Below the pieces are notes generated by a model, which worked only from the letters and a program-made list of their open reading frames with translations, was not told the DNA's origin and did no database searches. From assembly GCA_026122225.1 (NCBI GenBank), contig JANEZZ010002882.1, positions 806,001 through 870,000 of the forward strand: a stretch of 64,000 nt of DNA. The letters are read 5' to 3'. This document shows, piece by piece, positions 32,398 through 43,570 of the stretch; the stretch's first letter is position 1, and each line of letters starts with the position of its first letter. The stretch comes from Heloderma charlesbogerti. Its lineage: Eukaryota; Chordata; Lepidosauria; Squamata; Helodermatidae. Made by a program: the position numbers and the translations under genes.

Positions 32398-34215
32398 AAG
32401 AACACAAGAAGAGCCCTGATGCTGAGTCAGGTCAAGGGTCCATCTAGTCCACCATTCTGTTCACACAGTGGCCAACCAGCTGTCAACCAGGAACCCACAA
32501 GCAGGGCATGAGCGCAACAGCACTCTCCCACCCATGTTCCCCAGCAACTGGCACTCAAAGGCATACTGCCTCAGATACTTTTGTTGTTGTTGTTTATTCG
32601 GTCAGTCGCTTCCGACTCTTCGTGACTTCATGGACCAGCCCACGCCAGAGCTTCCTGTCAGCTGTCGCCACCCCCAGCTCCCCCAAGGTCGAGTCCGTCA
32701 CCTCCAGAATATCATCCATCCATCTTGCCCTTGGTCGGCCCCTCTTCCTTTTGCCTTCCACTTTCCCTAGCATCAGCATCTTCTCCAGGGTCTCCTGTCT
32801 TCTCGTTATGTGGCCAAAGTACTTCAGTTTTGCCTTTAACATCATTCCCTCAAGTGAGCAGTCTGGCTTTATTTCCTGGAGTATGGACTGGTTTGATCTT
32901 CTTGCAGTCCAAGGCACTCTCAGAATTTTCCTCCAGCACCACAGTTCAAAAGCATCTATTTTCCTTCGCTCAGCTTTCCTTATGGTCCAGCTCTCGCAGC
33001 CATAGGTTACTACAGGGAATACCATTGCTTTCACTATGCGGACCTTTGTTGTCAGTGTGATGTCTCTGCTCTTAACTATTTTTTCCAGATTTGTCATTGC
33101 TGTCCTCCCAAGAAGTAAACACCTTCTGATTTCCTGGCTGCAGTCAGCATCTGCAGTAATCTTTGCACCTAGAAAGACAAAGTCTGTCACTGCCTCCATG
33201 TTTTCTCCCTCTATTTGCCAGTTATCAATCAAGCTGGTTGCCATAATCTTGGTTTTTTTGAGGTTTAACTGCAACCCAGCTTTTGCACTTTCTTCTTTCA
33301 CCTTCATCATGAGGTTCCTCAGCTCCTCCTCGCTTTCAGCCATCAAAGTGGTATCATCTGCATATTTGAGATTGTTCATGTTTCTTCCAGCGATTTTAAC
33401 TCCAGCCTTAGATTCATCAAGCCCAGCACGGCGCATGATGTGTTCTGCATACAGGTTGAATAGGTAGGGTGAGAGTATACAACCCTGCCGTACTCCTTTC
33501 CCAATCTTAAACCAGTCCGTTGTTCCCTGGTCTGTTCTTACTGTTGCTACTTGGTCGTTATACAGATTCCTCAGGAGGAGACAAGATGACTCGGTATCCC
33601 CATACCACCAAGAACTTGCCACAATTGGTTATGATCCACACAGTCAAAGGCTTTAGAATAGTCAATAAAACAGAAATAGATGTTTTCCTGAAACTCCCTG
33701 TCTTTCTCCATTATCCAGCGGATATTGGCAATTTGGTCCCTAGTTCCTCTGCCTTTTCTAAACCCAGCTTGTAGTTATTATACAGCCATCAGGACTAGTA
33801 GCCATTGATAGCCTTTTCCTCCTCCACGAATCTGTCTAACCACCTTTTGAAGCCATCCAAATTGGTGGCCATCACTCCACCTTGTGGTAGTGAGTCCCAT
33901 AGTTTGACCATGTGCTGTGTGAAGAACTCCTTCCTTTCATCTGTCTTGAATCTCCCACCAATCAGCTTCATGGGTTATAGTATTAGGAGAGAGGGAGAAA
34001 AATGCTCCCTGGCCACTTTCTCCACACCAGGCACCGTTTCATGCACCTCTGTCACGTCTCCCCTCCCTCACCTTTTCTCTAAGCTGAAAAGCTCCAGACA
34101 CTGCAGCCTTTCTTTGTAGGGCTGGGGCTGCAGGCCTCTGATCATCTGGGTTGCTGCTTTCTGCACCTTTTCCAGCTCCAGAACCATGCCCAGTATTCCA
34201 AGTCAGAGAAGGCCA
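32398..34215 (-). mobile_element. CR1 family B LINE 3' part, split by a BovB
   Basis: Two minus-strand blocks, 32398-32579 (3' UTR) and 33777-34215 (C-terminal coding region with KLIGGRFKTDERKEFFTQH-like content), are continuous when compared with 38746-39300. The BovB at 32580-33776 sits between them, directly before the CAGCCATCAGGACTAGTAGC block. It is therefore older than that BovB. Confidence 0.8.
32580..33776 (-). mobile_element. BovB/RTE LINE, second lineage, 5'-truncated
   Basis: A minus-strand open frame of 342 codons (32594-33622) covers the second half of the RT and the C-terminal domain. It has GVRQGCILSPYLFNLYAEH and the catalytic YADDTTL. It also has FVFLGAKITADADC, SWTIRKAERRKIDAFELWCW and KYFGHITRRQETLEKM, ending KSRKRLTE. 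The sequence continues into the region just before the palm and then stops, so the 5' half is missing. Beyond the truncation the frame is well preserved. The 3' end differs clearly from the 8846 copy (GTCAGTCGCTTCCGACTCTT versus a TCACTCGTGTCCGACTC form). Confidence 0.92.
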
Positions 34216-34294
34216 CACGGGGCTAGATGGACAAACGGTCTCAGGTGGCATCCTGCATTCCTAAGACATCATCAGACAAGGGTTTTCCTCTGCC

Positions 34295-34380
34295 CAATGT
34301 GGAGACATCTGGGATTGAACCAGGAAGTTTTGCATACAAGGCAGCTGCTCCAGGGCTGAGCCACAGCCCCCCGCCCTCTA
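34295..34380 (-). mobile_element. 'GCTCAGTGG' tRNA SINE fragment (head)
   Basis: The minus strand shows GGGGCTGTGGCTCAGCCC, TTGTATGCAAAACTTCC and a box B-like GGTTCAATCCC. Confidence 0.65.
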
Positions 34381-34461
34381 ACATGAGCGTATGAAGCTCA
34401 GCGGGACACGCTCCGGAATGGGGCTTGTTTCTGAATAGACAGGCATAGTATCGCCCTGCAA

Positions 34462-34498
34462 GGTGTGTGTGTGTGTGTGAGTGTGTGTGTGTGTGTGC
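34462..34498. repeat. (GT)n microsatellite
   Basis: About eighteen GT units with one GA interruption. Confidence 0.95.
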
Positions 34499-34527
34499 TG
34501 GGGGGGAGGATGGGGTAGAGGTATATA

Positions 34528-34745
34528 AAGTTATGCCTGGTGTGGAGAGAGCAGATTGAGAGACGCTTTCCTCCCTCTTTCCTAATACTGGAACCGGATG
34601 AAATTGGCAGTCAGTTCAGGACAGGACAGAAGAAGACGGGCTTCTTCACATCGGGCAGAACTGACAAATAGAATTAATTTGCCCCAAGATGTGCCACTGG
34701 CTTTGATACCTTTACAAGGGGATTAGAAAGATTCACAGTAGAGGA
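34528..34745 (+). mobile_element. CR1 family B fragment (C-terminal coding remnant)
   Basis: It holds AAGTTATGCCTGGTGTGGAG, TTTCCTAATACTGGAACC, GACGGGCTTCTTCACATC and GGGGATTAGAAAGATTC, in the same order as the copies at 52.86 and 57.63 kb. Frame lost. Confidence 0.6.
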
Positions 34746-34834
34746 GGTGAGAAACACATCTGCCAGTGACTACGGGCCAAGATAAAGAAGCGGAGTCTCC
34801 ATGTTCAGGAGCAGCAGACCACGTATGTTTGTTT

Positions 34835-34995
34835 GCTTGGTTATTACATGTGTATTCCACCTTTTCTTCCAAGGACCCCAAGGCAGTGTACATGATCCTC
34901 CTCCTCTCCATTTTATCCTCACAACAGCCCTGTGAGGTAGGTTGCCTGAGAGTCAGTGACTGGCCCAAAGTCACCCAATGAGCTTCATGGATTTC
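34835..34995 (-). mobile_element. L2-tailed tRNA SINE (body and tail)
   Basis: The reverse complement gives TTTGGGCCAGTCACTGACTC, CAACCTACCTCACAGGGC, TTGTGAGGATAAAATGGAG and GCCTTGGGGTCCTTGGAAG, matching the full copy at 45165-45395. Confidence 0.8.
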
Positions 34996-35009
34996 CCACC
35001 TTGTAAGTG

Positions 35010-35150
35010 TATAGGAAGAGCTCTGCTGGGCCAGAGTGATGGTTCACACAGTCCAGCAACTGGTTTCCCACAGTAGCCAACCAGATGCCCCACTGGTAAG
35101 CCCACAAGCAGGATAGGAAACCAATCGCTGTTGCTTCCTCCAGCATAACC
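35010..35150 (-). mobile_element. CR1 family B 3' UTR fragment
   Basis: The reverse complement reads GGGCATCTGGTTGGCTACTG, GGAAACCAGTTGCTGGACTG, as in the 3' UTRs of other family B copies. Confidence 0.55.
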
Positions 35151-35394
35151 ACAGAATCGCCATGACTGGGAGCCAGAGCTGGAGCTCCTGTCCTCCATCT
35201 CCATGTGGCATTTGTGCAGCTGAGGCCAGTGTGCCAACTGTGCCTCTTCTGAGAAAGGTCTAATCTGGCCATGGCCGCACACAGGGATGCTGGAGAAATC
35301 CACAACGGAATCACATGAGTTCTGATTTCTATGGATGTGACCCCCAGATTCCTCAGCAGACCAGCTTTTCCCAAGTTGCACAGATTCCGCAGAC

Positions 35395-35727
35395 TTGCGG
35401 ACAGTTTTCTTTTATTTTCCAGAATTTGGAACAAAGTTGGTTGTAGAAAAATACATGAAATTAAAAACACTGGCTGAAAATGCACATTTCCCACATGAGC
35501 TAAAGCAAATGTGCATTTTGAGGAGATGTATGCATTTTTTGTGGGGGGTTGAATATTTTTGCAAGTGTGAATTTGCGCAAATGTGAATTTGCGCAAATGT
35601 GAATTTGCACCAATTTGAGAAACTGGAAAAAATCGGAATCTGCCAAGGAGCAGACAATGGAACGAAAGGCACCTGGCAATCTGCAAAATGCAAACAGAAC
35701 AGATTTTTAAAAATCCATACATCCCTA
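35395..35727. repeat. AT-rich stretch with 17-bp tandem repeat, possible hAT relic
   Basis: Positions 35566-35611 contain about 2.7 units of TGTGAATTTGCGCAAA. The stretch ends in ATACATCCCTA, like the right end of the hAT-like element at 47440. No target duplication was found, so the hAT reading is weak. Confidence 0.4.
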
Positions 35728-36390
35728 GTCACGCATGCCTTCGTTGCATCCCATTTAGACCACTGTAATGCGCTCTGTGTGGGACTGCCTTCAAAAACTG
35801 TTCAGAAACTTCAGCTGGTCCAGAATGCTGCGGCCAGGCTGTTGACCAATTACAGGGAGCATGTAATTCCGTTGTTACAGCAGCTTCACTGGCTCCTTGT
35901 CTGTTTCTGGGCACAATTCGAACTGCTGGTTTTCACCTATAAAGCCTTATACGGCTTGGGATCAGGCTACCTGAAAGACTGCTTTCTCCCATAGGAGCCT
36001 GCACTGGTCTTAAGATCTTCTGGAGAGCCCTTCTTCTGAGACAGCTGCCTTCAGAGGTGTGTTTGGTGGCAACGCAAGAGAGGGCCTTTCTGGTGGCTGC
36101 TCCCAGGCTGTGGAACTCCCTGCTGTGGGAGGCTAGGTTGGCTCTCTCTCTGCTGTCCTTCCGTCAGCAGGCAAATACGTTTCTGTTGAAGCTGGCCTTT
36201 GGCATGTTGGGTTGGGTTGGCTGCTGTTCTTATTCCTTAATTTTGGTGTGTTTTTATGTGTGTTTTAATGTATTTGTTATATTATTGTTTTAATCATGTT
36301 TTATTTATCTGTGCTTGTAAGCCACCTTGAGTGCCAATTTCTTGGCAGAAAGGCAAGATACAAATCAAATAAATAAATAAATCCCCTTTG
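35728..36390 (+). mobile_element. L2 LINE 3' end
   Basis: The plus strand encodes HLDHCNALCVGLPSKTVQKL, QLVQNAAARLLTNY, HVIPLLQQLHWL and FTYKALYGLGSGYLKDC, the typical L2 C-terminal order. After a frameshift it continues with RAFLVAAPRLWNSL. The 3' tail has AAGCCACCTTGAGTGCC and an (AAAT)n end. Confidence 0.9.
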
Positions 36391-36490
36391 AAAATCCTCC
36401 CAGCCAGTGGCCATTACCACATCCTGTGTCAGCAAATTCCACACATTATTTTTATGCCATGAAATGTGTGATGACAAAGTGAACCTCCAG
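36385..36490 (-). mobile_element. CR1 family B fragment
   Basis: CAGTGGCCATTACCACATCC and AGCAAATTCCACAC correspond to the 'VMATN..W' stretch on the minus strand. Confidence 0.4.
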
Positions 36491-37398
36491 GAGCAAAATG
36501 TCTTAGGCTGGCCCTACTACAGGATCAAGATCACGCAACAGCCCTGATAGCTTTATCTTTGACTTGTTTGTTTTCTCAGATGCATCAGTCACCAGTGGGG
36601 GGAAATACCCTCACCCTGTCTGAGGCCAAGTGCAGGAAAAACAGATTAAAATACAATATAATCCCAGGTTTCTGCAACGATTTTTCCTGGGTGGGTGGGG
36701 GCAAAGCTGCACAGTGGTGTGCGATTGTAATTCACAGGCATAGCATGCGCTGCTACAACAGAGCTGTGCACTTTCCTTGTGTGTCTGCACATGCTTTGTT
36801 GCTTAGCATCATATTCCAAGACATTTAGAAACCTACACAGAGTGGCAGAAAATCCTGGAAATTTGAAAGCACTAATGCAGAAGAGTGTTCTACTCAAGCT
36901 TCACCCATGAAACATCATGAACTCCAACTAAAGTTATTTGGAGTGAGGGATATTTAAAAACACCAACAAGAGGGGGAAAACAGATACACACAGAACAGCA
37001 GTCTTAAGAATGTTATACTGGATATTTTATGGCATCACCGTCATTATCATAACATTGACAACATCACATGAATTGTCCTAGAATTATTTCCTTCATCTTG
37101 GAACCATTGGTGAACACTCTAGCCTACTGAGAGAGTCTTTGGCACAGGGAGAAGAAATGGATATGCTTCATCAGGGTTTAGATTTCTACAGGAGCTTGGA
37201 TGACTCACTTTATTTTCACAGTGTTATCAGCCATTTTTTTACATCAACATAATACAACATCTACATGGCTTGAATTTTGAGCCACAAGAATATTTATTGA
37301 AATTGCGTACTTTCTCCCAGAACTGCACATTTTGTCTGTGGCTGCACATTTTGTATATGTAAAAAACAAAAACAAAAGTAGCCATGGGCTGGTCCATG
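36491..37398. other. Intergenic sequence with no recognised element
   Basis: AT-rich; TGCACATTTTGT occurs twice around 37325-37355. No gene or repeat family recognised. Confidence 0.35.
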
Positions 37399-37620
37399 AG
37401 AAAAAAAAATCCACAACTGGGCAATGCCTTTATTAGGACCCACCAAAATTCCACAAAATTGTGCAAGTTTTTGAGTTCTCCAGAACTCTTCATCAGGCTA
37501 AGTGATACAAAAAGCAGGGGATGGGGAAGAAACAAAGTCCCAAAAATTTGCCAGGTGTTATGGCCATGAGATTTTCAGTTTGGATAGACCCAGTCTCAAA
37601 ATGGAGATTTGCACTCTGAG
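37399..37620 (-). repeat. Unnamed repeat U2 (copy 1) with hammerhead-like motif
   Basis: The reverse complement aligns with 41876-42390 at both ends: TGCAAATCTCCATTTTG, CATGGCCATAACA, TTTGGGACTTTGTTTCTTCC, then AATTTTGTGGAATTTT and AATAAAGGCATTGC. On the minus strand 37496-37490 reads CTGATGA and is followed by a perfect 6-bp hairpin at 37473-37488. Next comes AAAA where a hammerhead ribozyme needs GAAA. That suggests a decayed ribozyme such as those found in Penelope-like elements and retrozymes. Confidence 0.55.
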
Positions 37621-38706
37621 TAAGGGTGCAATCCTATGCATTTTTAGACAGAAAAAGGTCCTACGACTTCTAGTCTTCCCCAGTCAACTAGCATTCCCCA
37701 GGAGTTGTAGCTCAGTCCTGGGCCCAGTGCTCTTCAACATTTTTATTAATGACTTGGAGGAGGAGGTGCAGGGAATGCTGATCAGATTCGCAGAATACAC
37801 AAAACTGGGCGGGATAGCCAATACTTTGGAAGACAGAAACACAATTCAAAGTGATCTTGATAGGCTGGAGCGCTGGGCAGAAAACAACAGAATGACATTT
37901 AATAGGGATAAATGCCATGTTCTGCACCTAGGAACAAGAAACGAAATGCACAGTTACAAGATGGGGGATACGTGGCTCAACAACACTACAAGCGAGAAGG
38001 ATCCTGGAATTGTTGTCAATCACAAGCTGAATATGAGCCAACAGTGTGATGTGGCTGCAAAAAAGATAAATGCTATTTTGGGCTGCATTAATAGAAGCAT
38101 CACTTCCAAATCCCAGGAAGTACTAGTTCCACTCTACTCAGCACTGGTTAGGCCTCATCTGGAGTACTGTGTCCAGTTCTGGGCACCACATTTTAAGAAG
38201 GATGCAGACAAACTGGAGAGGGTTCAGAGGAGGGCAACAAAGATGATCAGGGGACTAGAAACAATGCCCTATGAGGAGAGACTGAAAGAACTGAGCATGT
38301 TTAGCCTTGAGAAGAGAAGGCTGAGGGGGGATAGGATAGTGGTCTTGAAGTACTTGAAAGGCTGTCACAGATAGGAAAGCCAGGATCTCTTCTCGATCAT
38401 CCCAGAGTGCAGGACACGGAATAATGGGCTCAAGTGACAGGAAGCCAGATTCTGGCTGAACCTCAGGAGAAACTTCCTGACTGTTAGAGCAATACAACAA
38501 TGGAACCAATGCCCTAGGGAAGTGGTGGGTTCTCACACGCTGGAGGCATTCAAGATGAGGCTGGACAGCCATCTGTCAGGGATGCTCTGACTTGGATTCC
38601 TGCATTGAACAGGGGGTTGGACTCTTGCAGGCCCCTTCCAACCCTACTGTTCTATGATTCTATGACTTCTTTTCTGTCTAAACATCCATAGGATTGCACC
38701 TTAAAT
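37621..38706. repeat. 'GCAATCCTATGCA' palindromic element (copy 2), split by a CR1
   Basis: Left piece 37621-37710 starts TAAGGGTGCAATCCTATGCA and reaches the centre at GGAGTTGTAG. The right piece 38666-38706 resumes CTTCTTTTCTGTCTAAACAT and ends ATAGGATTGCACCTTAA. Together they match the intact copy at 24679-24812. Confidence 0.85.
37711..38665 (+). mobile_element. CR1 family A LINE (5'-truncated)
   Basis: The plus strand encodes LGPVLFNIFINDLEEEVQGM, then FAEYTKLGG where the active FADD-TKLGG site should be. It continues through the domain with [32 protein letters not shown] and RRLRGDRI. A premature TAG follows the CHR residues near 38374. The 3' UTR ends TTCTATGATTCTATGA. It begins abruptly inside the RT palm, as CR1 insertions usually do. 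Confidence 0.92.
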
Positions 38707-38745
38707 GTCAGTGGTAGGGATGCCACCAGAGGGAGATGTTCTACC

Positions 38746-41215
38746 ATAAGAACAGAAGGACACAAGAAGAGCCACGCTGGATCAGACCAAGGGTCCATCT
38801 AGTCCAGCATTCTGTTCACACAGTGGCCAACTAGCTGTCAACCGGGAACCCACAAGCAGGGCAGGAGCACGACAGCACCCTCCCACCCATGTTCCCCAGC
38901 TACTGCTGTACATAGGCTCACTGCCTCTAGTACTGGAGGTAGCACAGAGCCATCAGGACTAGTAGCCATTGATAGCCTTTTCCTCCAGGAATTTGTCCAA
39001 CCTCCTTTTAAAGCCATCCAAATTGGTGGCCATCACTCCACCTTGTGGTAGAAAATTCCATAGTTCAACTAAGTGCTGTGTGAAGAAGTCGTTCCTTTGA
39101 TCTGTCCTGAATCTCCCACCAATCAGCTTCATGGGATGACCCCACTGGGTTCTAGTATTTTGAGAGAGGGAGAAAAATAACTCCCTATTCACATTCTCCA
39201 CACCAGGCATAATTTTGTAGACCTCTATATGTCTCCCCTTACCCTCCTTTTTTCGAAGCTAAACAATCCCAGCTGTTGTAACCTTCCCTCAGAGGGGAGA
39301 TGCTCCAGTCCCTTGATCATTTTAGTTGCCCTTTTCCCAGCTCTACAGTATCTTTTTTTAGGCATGGTGACCAGAACTAGACACAGTATTCCAAGTGTGG
39401 CCATACCATATATTTGTGGTAGTATGATATTGGCAGTATGATATTGGCAGTTTTATTCTCAATTCCTTTTCTAATTATGCCTAACATGGACTTTGCCTTT
39501 CTTACAGGAGCTGCACACTGGGTTGACATCTTCATTGAGCTGTCCACCACAGCCCCAAGATCTCTTTCCTGGTCAGTCACTGGTAGCTCAGATCCCATCA
39601 GGCTATACTTGAAGTTGGGATTTTTTGTCCCAACGTGCATCACTTTACACTTGCTTACATTGAATGGCATTTGCCATTTAGATGCCCATTTCTCCCAGTT
39701 TGGAGAGATCCTTTTGGGGCTCTTCACAATGCCCTTTTTGCTTTAACCACCCTAAATAATTTGGTGTCATCTGCAAACTTGGCCACTTCACTGCTCACTC
39801 CTAATTCCAGATCATTTATGAACAGGTTGAAAAGTGCTGGTCCTAATGCAGATCCCTGTGGGACCCCACTATTCACTTCCCTCCCTTGGAAGAATTTACC
39901 ATTGATTCCTACTCTCTGCTTTCTGTTCTTTAACCAGTTACTGATCCATAAGAGGACCTGTCTTCTTATTCCGTGACTGCTACATTTGCTCAGGAGTCTT
40001 TGGTGAGGGACTTTTTTTTGACAAAAAACTTTGTCAAAAGCTTTTTGGAAGTCCCAAGTAAACAATGTCTACCGGATCACCCCTGTCTACATGTTTATTG
40101 ACACTCTCAAAGAACTCTAAAAGGTTAGTGAGACAGGACTTACCTTAGCAGAAGCCCTGTTGATTGTTTTTCATCAGGGCTTTTCTTTCTATATGCTAAT
40201 TTTATCTTTAATAATGCCTTCAACCAATTTACCCAGAACAGATCTTAAGCTAACCGGCCTGTAATTTCATAGATCCCCCCTGGATCCCTTTTTGAAAATT
40301 GGTGTTACATTGGCCATCTTCCAGTCCTCTGGTATACAGGCTGATCTTAGGGACATTTTGTATATTTTGGTTAGAAGATCAGCAATTTCATATTTGAGTT
40401 CTTTGAGAACTCTAGGATGGATACCATCTGGGCCTGGTGGGCCCAGGTTATTTGCTTTCAATTTATCAGTAAGGTTGGGTACTGACTTCTTTTGTCAGTT
40501 CCTCAGACTCCCTTCCTGAAAACTTCAAGTTCAGGCACAGGTATCTGTCCTATGTCTTCTGCAGTGAAGATGGATGAAAAGAATTCATTCAACGTCTCTG
40601 CAGTCTCCTTGAGGACTCCTTCAGTCCTCCTTTAACTCCATTGTCATCAATGGTCCAACTGCCTCCCCAGCTGGTTTTCTGCTTCTATCGAAAGAGTTCT
40701 TTATTGCTGGCCTTGATGTTGTTAGCAATATGCTCTTCCAAATGCTTTTTGGAATCTCTTATTGTCTGCTTGCATCGCCTTTGTGCAAGCTTGTGCTGCC
40801 TTTTGTTTTTCTCACTTGCGCAAGACTTTCATTTTCTGAAGGAAGCCCTCTTTTCTCTAATAGCTGCCTTAACACTACTTGTTAACCATGCTGGCAACCT
40901 CTTAGACTTGGTACTGCCTTTCCTAACCTGTGGTATACATTTTACCTGGGCTTCTATTATTGTGGTTTTGAGTAATCTCCAAGCCTTTTGAAGGAATTTA
41001 ATCCTCTTGACTCTCCCTTTTAACTTCCTTTTCACCAGTTCCCTCATTTTAGAGAAGTTTCCTCTTTTGAATCAAATAGGACTGTGTTGGACTTCCTGGG
41101 CAATTTCCCACTTAAATATATATTAAATCTGATAGCACTGTGATCACTGTTTCCAATTAGTTCAACAACATTTACATCTCATATGGGGCAACACCACTTA
41201 GAATTAGGTCGCATC
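38746..41215 (-). mobile_element. CR1 family B LINE, longest copy (RT and 3' UTR)
   Basis: From about 41200 leftward the minus strand shows the end of the endonuclease, then a basic linker (AWLTSSVKAAIREKRASFRK). The RT follows: GPPGPDGIHPRVLKEL, IPEDWKMANVTPIFKKGSR, then FQKAFDKVF (motif A), [20 protein letters not shown] and [10 protein letters not shown] (catalytic FADD intact). A connection region (FNVSKCKVMHVGTKNP, RDLGAVVDSSMKM) leads to a C-terminus with MKLIGGRFRTDQR, TNLDGFKRRLDKFLEEKAIN. A 3' UTR reaches 38746. Frames are broken at least five times, so it is dead. It lacks the ATTCTATGA tail of family A, so I treat it as a separate CR1-clade lineage. Confidence 0.85.
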
Positions 41216-41875
41216 CAGATTCAGTTTCAGAGCTGACATTTCTGCAGAAAATGAGGAGGTGCTCAGGGCCTTGTTTGATGGGGCTGCAAAAGGTGAGCTC
41301 CAGGGAGCTGCACTGGAGCTGAAGGACTTTTCATTTGGACCCTGTTTGCGTTGGCACACAATGGCCAAAAATCATTGTAACGTGATCAGGACTACGGGAC
41401 ATGTCCATCATTCTCTCCAGGCCCAGCAGAACAACAAACACACAAAAGCCCTTTGGCAACAAGCCGTTGCCAGCCACAGGCCACCCCAGGACATCCTTCC
41501 CACTGCAACGGCCTCCAAGCAGCACCATTTGACAAGGGACCATGACCATCTGAAGAGCAACTTTGCACTCACAGTTCCATCCTCTCCAACCATTAGGAGA
41601 GAAAACCACTTACAATTTGGCCTCAACGGACTTTTCTACCTAGTACACCACCTACATTTGATCTCTGGTTTTGTTACTATAAGGACTGCCATGTTTCTTT
41701 GCACTTCTGCTTTATGCCACCTCGAGAGCATGTGTGTTTTGCCAATGGCGGGAGGCAGATTAGTTACACTGAGCCTTTGAGTTCTCAGAAACAGAGATCA
41801 GCCATTGCTTCTACTTCCAAAAAGCATTGCTAGGTGGAATCTGATACCTGCAACACCTACCGCTGACTAATTCAT
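41216..41875. other. Intergenic sequence, possibly the body of repeat U2
   Basis: A plus-strand frame is open from 41259 to 41780 but matches no protein I know. It directly precedes repeat U2 and may belong to the same element, because the U2 copy at 37.4 kb is much shorter. Confidence 0.35.
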
Positions 41876-42390
41876 TCAGACTGCAAATCTCCATTTTGCG
41901 GCTAGTCTATCCAAACTGCAGACCTCATGGCCATAACATCTGGTCAAGTTTTTGGACTTTGTTTCTTCCCCAGGAAGGATTTCTGACAGGATCTACTTTG
42001 TTTTTCACTAGAACCCTGACATCCATCAATTGGACCCTGATGCAGAAGACTTAGAATGAAGGAATTCTTGAGGCCAGGAACTTGCTTTGAGTACCAGGAC
42101 TGAACAGAGCACACCGTCCTTCCACCCAAAAATCCATTCCTCTTTACCCCAAACTTTCTTCATGTCTGTAATATAACTTGGGGTAGGGGGAATTCCTTTT
42201 GTTGTTGCTGTTGCTAAACAATTGGTTGTCAGAAATCCTTGCCAATTTACTGCAAGTTGCTCAAATATCTACCAGTAGATCCAGATCTACCTGCTGCCCG
42301 CTCCTGTTCTGAAGAACTTGAAAGCTTGCAAAATTTTGTGGAATTTTTGTTGGCCTCAATAAAGGCATTGCTCAGCTGTGGGTTTTGTAT
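41876..42390 (+). repeat. Unnamed repeat U2 (copy 2)
   Basis: Ends match the reverse complement of 37399-37620, with about 300 bp of extra interior. At 42306-42323 it has GTTCTGAAGAAC (a short hairpin) followed by TT and GAAA, the other half of a hammerhead core. The CTGATGA box is missing in this copy. An AATAAA lies at 42358-42363. Confidence 0.5.
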
Positions 42391-43270
42391 ATGGTTACAC
42401 ATTTTTTTAAAGGCCTGACAGCATCAAAGTGCAAGCCCACCATTTCTGGTAGAACTGGTGACGAGGTAATAACAAGGCCTGTGCCTCGGCAGGTGGACCT
42501 GCTTTGAGAAATCTGTATACCAGGTCTATCTCTGTAGTTTCTCAATGGGTAGACCTGGTGTCCAAACAATGTCCACATACAGCCATATGATTTTTTGAGG
42601 CATCAATCACTTCCCACCAGGGAATACCACCCCAAAAGGCTTCAAAATGCAACTGGAAGTTCCTTCCCCCGACAATGGGTAGGTCAAATATTCCTACGAC
42701 TTCATTCATTAGCTGAATACCCTGATAGGCATGAGCAGGCTATTTTTGCTTACAAACAAATGGGAGGAACAGTGGCTGTGTGTTTTGACTCATCTCTCTG
42801 GTTCTACAAGGGCTAGAGACTTGCTTTATTAAAAATGAAAGCTGGGATCTAATTATGGCTCAGCTGACCCTCCAACCTGCCCCTTCCTGCAGACACCCAT
42901 GCCTACAATACAAACTAAGAGGAAACCAGAGGAATGTCCCAGAGTGTCAAGCACTCAGCTCATAGCCTGCATGCTGTTTCTAAAGTAAGGTTCTCTTTTA
43001 ATAATTTCCATCCCTCAGGTATGGATTCAGGCAGACCTCATGAGGCAGGGAGTTCCAGAGGTCTGGTGCCCTCACCCACATCAGCCCCAGGACCCAAATG
43101 GATGGGACACAGTGCCAAGGACAGCCTTCCCTACAGACGTTCCCCAAGAGTGAGATGATAGGATTCTGTCACACAGGATGTGATCTGGCCCTGTTGCTGC
43201 TTGTGAAATCCCAGAAATGGCCTGGTGAGTGACCCAGTGCCATGCTCTCCATGCTCAGCTCTTCCTCCTT
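42391..43270. other. Intergenic sequence with no clear element
   Basis: Positions 43000-43110 (AGGCAGGGAGTTCCAGAGGT) resemble the dispersed repeat at 43990-44270. Otherwise nothing recognised. Confidence 0.35.
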
Positions 43271-43279
43271 CCCACTGAC

Positions 43280-43570
43280 ACACCCACCCCATTTTTAAAT
43301 TTACTATCTGAGAAATGCATCAAGCCCTAAAATGGACTGACCTTTCTGCTAATGTATATCGCTTAATGAACGGATGCCATTAACAACACCCATATTGGAA
43401 TATTGCACTTTCCCAGTTCCCATTCATCATCGCTAAATGCTCGATCTTGTTCGCCTGCTTAAATTTTTTATTTTTACCCTTTAAACCGAAGAAATAAGTC
43501 TTGTGTCTAATTAGGCAAACTTACATATTCAATTAATAGAGTCGTTATGGCTTAATGAATATGGAGCCTG
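43280..43570. other. AT-rich, repeat-free stretch, candidate conserved non-coding element
   Basis: Many TAAT-core words (GCTAATG, CTTAATGAACG, CTAATTAGGC, TCAATTAATAG, GCTTAATGAAT) are packed into about 290 bp without repeat features. TAAT cores are homeodomain-type sites. Conservation cannot be judged from one sequence. Confidence 0.3.

Noticed and set aside
35322..35735. Second complete hAT element with 8-bp duplications
   Set aside because: The right end ATACATCCCTA is suggestive, but no left end gives matching 8-bp flanks, so it is kept only as a possible relic.
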